Shown: in pieces, positions 61,006 to 64,000 of the stretch
How positions within the stretch are numbered: the stretch's first letter is position 1
Layout: every line of letters begins with the position of its first letter
Source of the DNA: Leishmania mexicana MHOM/GT/2001/U1103
Lineage: Eukaryota; Euglenozoa; Kinetoplastea; Trypanosomatida; Trypanosomatidae
Direction: 5' to 3'
Length of the DNA stretch: 64,000 bases
NCBI RefSeq assembly: GCF_000234665.1
Contig: NC_018309.1
Location: forward strand, 58,855 to 122,854
Position numbers and translations under genes: made by a program
Notes under the pieces: model-generated
The model's input: the letters and a program-made list of their open reading frames with translations, nothing else
Told to the model about the DNA's origin: nothing
Database searches by the model: none

Positions 61006-62701
61006 GGCACGACCGCCGTCGCCAGAGTGTTCGCCGGGAAAGGTGGGGTGAGAGCGGCACCGAGAGGGACTAGCAGGGGGGGTGAACGCTGGGAGAAAGC
61101 GTGCGGCTCGGCCAAACGGCGCCCCATCGTCCCCGCCCCTGCGAGTTGCCTCCCCCCCCCTTCCACACACACACACACACCACCTCTTCAACCCCAAAGT
61201 TGCCAAGGCGAGTGACAGCCCTCCAACACATGAAAACGGCGTCCCGCTCCTCTCTCCCGGCGGACGGTGATGTACATAGGGCAGGCAACGGCGGGCAGAC
61301 GCACACACCCATTAAAGACCACAATGGCGAGCCACAGGGACGCTGCTGGTGCACATCCCTCTCCCTATGTCTCATGTGCGCACGTCGGTGCGTCTGTGTT
61401 CGGGTGGGAGCCCCTCACACGCACCGCCACCACCACGTCCCCCGACTCCCTCACTCGCGCTTGGCTTGTGCGTCTCCCTGCCCGTGCCGTTGCCTCGCCA
61501 CCCACCCACCCCCTCGCCCACACCTTAGGCGTGGGTTGGGCGGGTCATCGGGCTTTTGCTCCATTTGGTCTGCCTGCTCCCCATGATGGGGAGAGGTGCT
61601 CACCGACGAGTCTCCGTCTGCCATTCGCTTGCCCTCCCCTCGCCATCCCTCACCCACTCGCCCACACAGCCTCGCCACCCCATGCCTCCATGTCGAGTCG
61701 GCCCACATGCGCGCTTCTGCCGGTGTGTGCGCACGGATTAGCGCAGGTGGGAGGGAGTCGGGGGGAGGGCGGTGACACAACGCGCAAAGAGCGGTTGTGG
61801 GCGAAACGTGGAGCAGTGAGGATGTGGGTCGGCGAGCCTCCCCGCGTGTCCGTGAGGCGCGCCAGGTGCAGGGCGGGAGGGGTGGTGGGGCGCGCCGTCA
61901 CAGGGGGGGGGGCACATATATACGTCTATACATGTACAGTCTACCAGCACACAGGCTGAGTGCTTGCCCACCGACACAGACACACAGCACCATGAAAGCA
62001 TCGGCCTTGTGTGCAAGGTTACGCTGTTCACGCCACCACCACCACCGCACTTTCACCGCCACTCGTGCTCGTGAGGAAGTCGGTGTCGCTCACTGATGCC
62101 GGCTCACGCTTTTTTACGAGCATAGAGAGTGGGTGGGGTGGGGAGGCTCGTGTTGCCCTCGTGACTCACAGCTTCAACTCTGCCGGTAGTGTCGAGCCGC
62201 TTACCACATCTCCATCTCCCTTCTCATCTACTCCGCCACACCTGCGGCCTTTGTCCCCTCTTCGCGCCAGTTGGCCCGCGCATCACCCTCACCGACCCAC
62301 CGACCCTCCTATATAATTGCTCCACCCACTCACCACACTGCAGCTGCCCGCCCGCTTCCCTCTTCCCTCCTCACCCTGCCTCAAACACGCACGCGCGCAA
62401 GAGAGAGACGGGGTACGCCGCAGCCGAATCGGCAGACGCATCCTCATCCACCACGCGCTGTTGCGTTCCCTCCGCCCTCATCATCTTTTCGCCACGTATC
62501 AACTCCCTCACTAGTGTACATCCAACATTCCTCCCCCACCCCAACCCGCCCGCCACCACACTTGCGCCCTCACACAGCCCTCGCCCGCTCTGCGTGATAG
62601 GTCTCTCCGCGCAACACCAGCGACTTCCCTCACCGCCATCAACCACACCGACAACACACACACACACACACACACTGTCCTACCAGCACGACTCCTGCGC
62701 C
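61006..62701. other. Intergenic spacer
   Basis: A 1.7 kb spacer. Several open frames up to 230 residues occur, but their translations are Pro/His/Arg/Ser-rich low complexity. CA tracts lie near 61166-61180 and 62652-62674, the latter 30-50 bases before the next start. Nothing credible found. Confidence 0.6.
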
Positions 62702-64000
62702 ATGTCAGGAGCCGTCGCCACCTTCACAAACCCGCGACTACTGGAGCGCACTGGTGCTGAGCGCACCGAATATGAAGATGCCTACCAGTGGCGAGGGCTT
62801 CCAGAAAAGCCCCAAGACACCCAAGAAGACTTCGACACCGCCAACCCGCCCGTAGACCCCGCCATGTACAACACGACCACCAAGGACGCCTACAAGAAGC
62901 ACGACCCCGACGCGTACAGGCGCGACATGCCGGCGGACGACGGTGAGGGCTACGAGAAGGTGCCCGTGGACCCCGCCATGTACAACACGACCACCAAGGA
63001 CGCCTACAAGAAGCACGACCCCGACGCGTACAGGCGCGACATGCCGGCGGACGACGGTGAGGGCTGCGAGAAGGTGCCCGTGGACCCCGCCATGTACAAC
63101 ACGACCACCAAGGACGCCTACAAGAAGCACGACCCCGACGCGTACAGGCGCGACATGCCGGCGGACGACGGTGAGGGCTACGAGAAGGTGCCCGTGGACC
63201 CCGCCATGTACAACACGACCACCAAGGACGCCTACAAGAAGCACGACCCCGACGCGTACAGGCGCGACATGCCGGCGGACGACGGTGAGGGCTACGAGAA
63301 GGTGCCCGTGGACCCCGCCATGTACAACACGACCACCAAGGACGCCTACAAGAAGCACGACCCCGACGCGTACAGGCGCGACATGCCGGCGGACGACGGT
63401 GAGGGCTACGAGAAGGTGCCCGTGGACCCCGCCATGTACAACACGACCACCAAGGACGCCTACAAGAAGCACGACCCCGACGCGTACAGGCGCGACATGC
63501 CGGCGGACGACGGTGAGGGCTACGAGAAGGTGCCCGTGGACCCCGCCATGTACAACACGACCACCAAGGACGCCTACAAGAAGCACGACCCCGACGCGTA
63601 CAGGCGCGACATGCCGGCGGACGACGGTGAGGGCTACGAGAAGGTGCCCGTGGACCCCGCCATGTACAACACGACCACCAAGGACGCCTACAAGAAGCAC
63701 GACCCCGACGCGTACAGGCGCGACATGCCGGCGGACGACGGTGAGGGCTACGAGAAGGTGCCCGTGGACCCCGCCATGTACAACACGACCACCAAGGACG
63801 CCTACAAGAAGTACGACCCCGACGCGTACAGGCGCGACATGCCGGCGGACGACGGTGAGGGCTACGAGAAGGTGCCCGTGGACCCCGCCATGTACAACAC
63901 GACCACCAAGGACGCCTACAAGAAGTACGACCCCGACGCGTACAGGCGCGACATGCTGGCGGACGACGGTGAGGGCTACGAGAAGGTGCCCGTAGACCCC
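62702..64000 (+). CDS. Microtubule-associated repetitive protein, MARP/Gb4 type (3' partial)
   Basis: Start of a repeat protein that runs off the window. After a unique N-terminus of about 49 residues (MSGAVATFTNPRLLERTGAE), 38-residue units of the form VDPAMYNTTTKDAYKKHDPD begin at codon 50. Ten full units of 114 bp and the first four residues of an eleventh are present. Length and character match the 38-residue repeats of trypanosome MARP-1/MARP-2, proteins that bind and stabilise the subpellicular microtubule array under the plasma membrane. Units are nearly identical at the DNA level; the differences are Tyr to Cys in one early unit, His to Tyr in units 9 and 10, and Pro to Leu in unit 10. 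The total number of repeats cannot be known here. Confidence 0.9.
   Translation, partial: MSGAVATFTNPRLLERTGAERTEYEDAYQWRGLPEKPQDTQEDFDTANPPVDPAMYNTTTKDAYKKHDPDAYRRDMPADDGEGYEKVPVDPAMYNTTTKDAYKKHDPDAYRRDMPADDGEGCEKVPVDPAMYNTTTKDAYKKHDPDAYRRDMPADDGEGYEKVPVDPAMYNTTTKDAYKKHDPDAYRRDMPADDGEGYEKVPVDPAMYNTTTKDAYKKHDPDAYRRDMPADDGEGYEKVPVDPAMYNTTTKDAYKKHDPDAYRRDMPADDGEGYEKVPVDPAMYNTTTKDAYKKHDPDAYRRDMPADDGEGYEKVPVDPAMYNTTTKDAYKKHDPDAYRRDMPADDGEGYEKVPVDPAMYNTTTKDAYKKYDPDAYRRDMPADDGEGYEKVPVDPAMYNTTTKDAYKKYDPDAYRRDMLADDGEGYEKVPVDP
62849..64000 (+). repeat. 114 bp tandem repeats of the MARP-like gene
   Basis: Ten 114 bp units from 62849, in register with 38 codons, continuing beyond the window. The near-identity of units indicates recent homogenisation by unequal exchange or gene conversion. 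The antisense frame is also open, giving a spurious 320-residue frame. Confidence 0.95.

Noticed and set aside
61101..61959. Open frames of 161 and 230 aa before the MARP-like gene
   Set aside because: Low-complexity Pro/His/Ser-rich translations of C- and CA-rich spacer; no recognisable motif.
62738..63995. Antisense 320-aa and sense 350-aa frames over the MARP-like repeats
   Set aside because: By-products of a 114 bp repeat. The true frame starts at 62702 and gives the known 38-residue type of unit.

Overview
The window reads as nuclear DNA of a trypanosomatid, almost certainly Leishmania or a very close relative such as Endotrypanum. It is GC-rich. Every convincing gene is intronless and on the + strand, as expected of one polycistronic transcription unit. 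Genes are separated by 0.4-4.4 kb spacers full of pyrimidine runs, CA/TG tracts and AG acceptors (the trans-splicing and polyadenylation landscape of these parasites). The window carries trypanothione reductase and a microtubule-associated protein with 38-residue repeats, both kinetoplastid hallmarks. The gene order resembles what I remember of Leishmania chromosome 5. Species is not resolved. From memory, the trypanothione reductase differs from the L. infantum protein at a few percent of positions, and a decayed tyrosine-recombinase element would fit the Viannia subgenus; both are inference.

Layout. 2-7339: 3' part of an LSG1-type ribosome-assembly GTPase, then a 1474-residue multi-zinc-finger protein. 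8216-17246: a dual-specificity phosphatase, a 4.4 kb spacer and the cytosolic Fe-S assembly factor NAR1. 18657-28930: two near-identical copies of a membrane protein with a 33-residue tandem repeat and a PDZ-like tail, separated by a 100-N gap. 29582-33688: a small one-TM protein, an ankyrin protein and an SMN/SPF30-like Tudor protein. 33773-34570: a second 100-N gap, cloning-vector sequence and a duplicated 400 bp. 35076-45079: 3-hydroxyacyl-CoA dehydratase, ARPC5, a phosphate-carrier-like mitochondrial carrier, an unrecognised protein and a monothiol glutaredoxin with an altered active site. 46496-51373: MCM8 and mitochondrial ribosomal protein uS11m. 51374-54907: a long spacer with the remains of a possible tyrosine-recombinase element and a dispersed repeat. 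54908-64000: trypanothione reductase, a Dbp8/DDX49-type RNA helicase, a possible ciliary microtubule inner protein, and the 5' part of a MARP/Gb4-type repeat protein that runs off the end.

The genes are a typical housekeeping mixture: ribosome assembly (LSG1, Dbp8), mitochondrial translation and transport (uS11m, carrier), Fe-S and thiol metabolism (NAR1, glutaredoxin, trypanothione reductase), DNA repair (MCM8), cytoskeleton (ARPC5, MARP, possible MIP) and fatty-acid elongation. No operon-like functional cluster is evident. The most important points for a user are assembly faults. Positions 33873-34170 are bacterial cloning vector, including the start of a kanamycin-resistance gene. The gap beside it is false, because its flanks overlap by 400 bp. 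The two copies of the repeat gene may be two assemblies of one locus.
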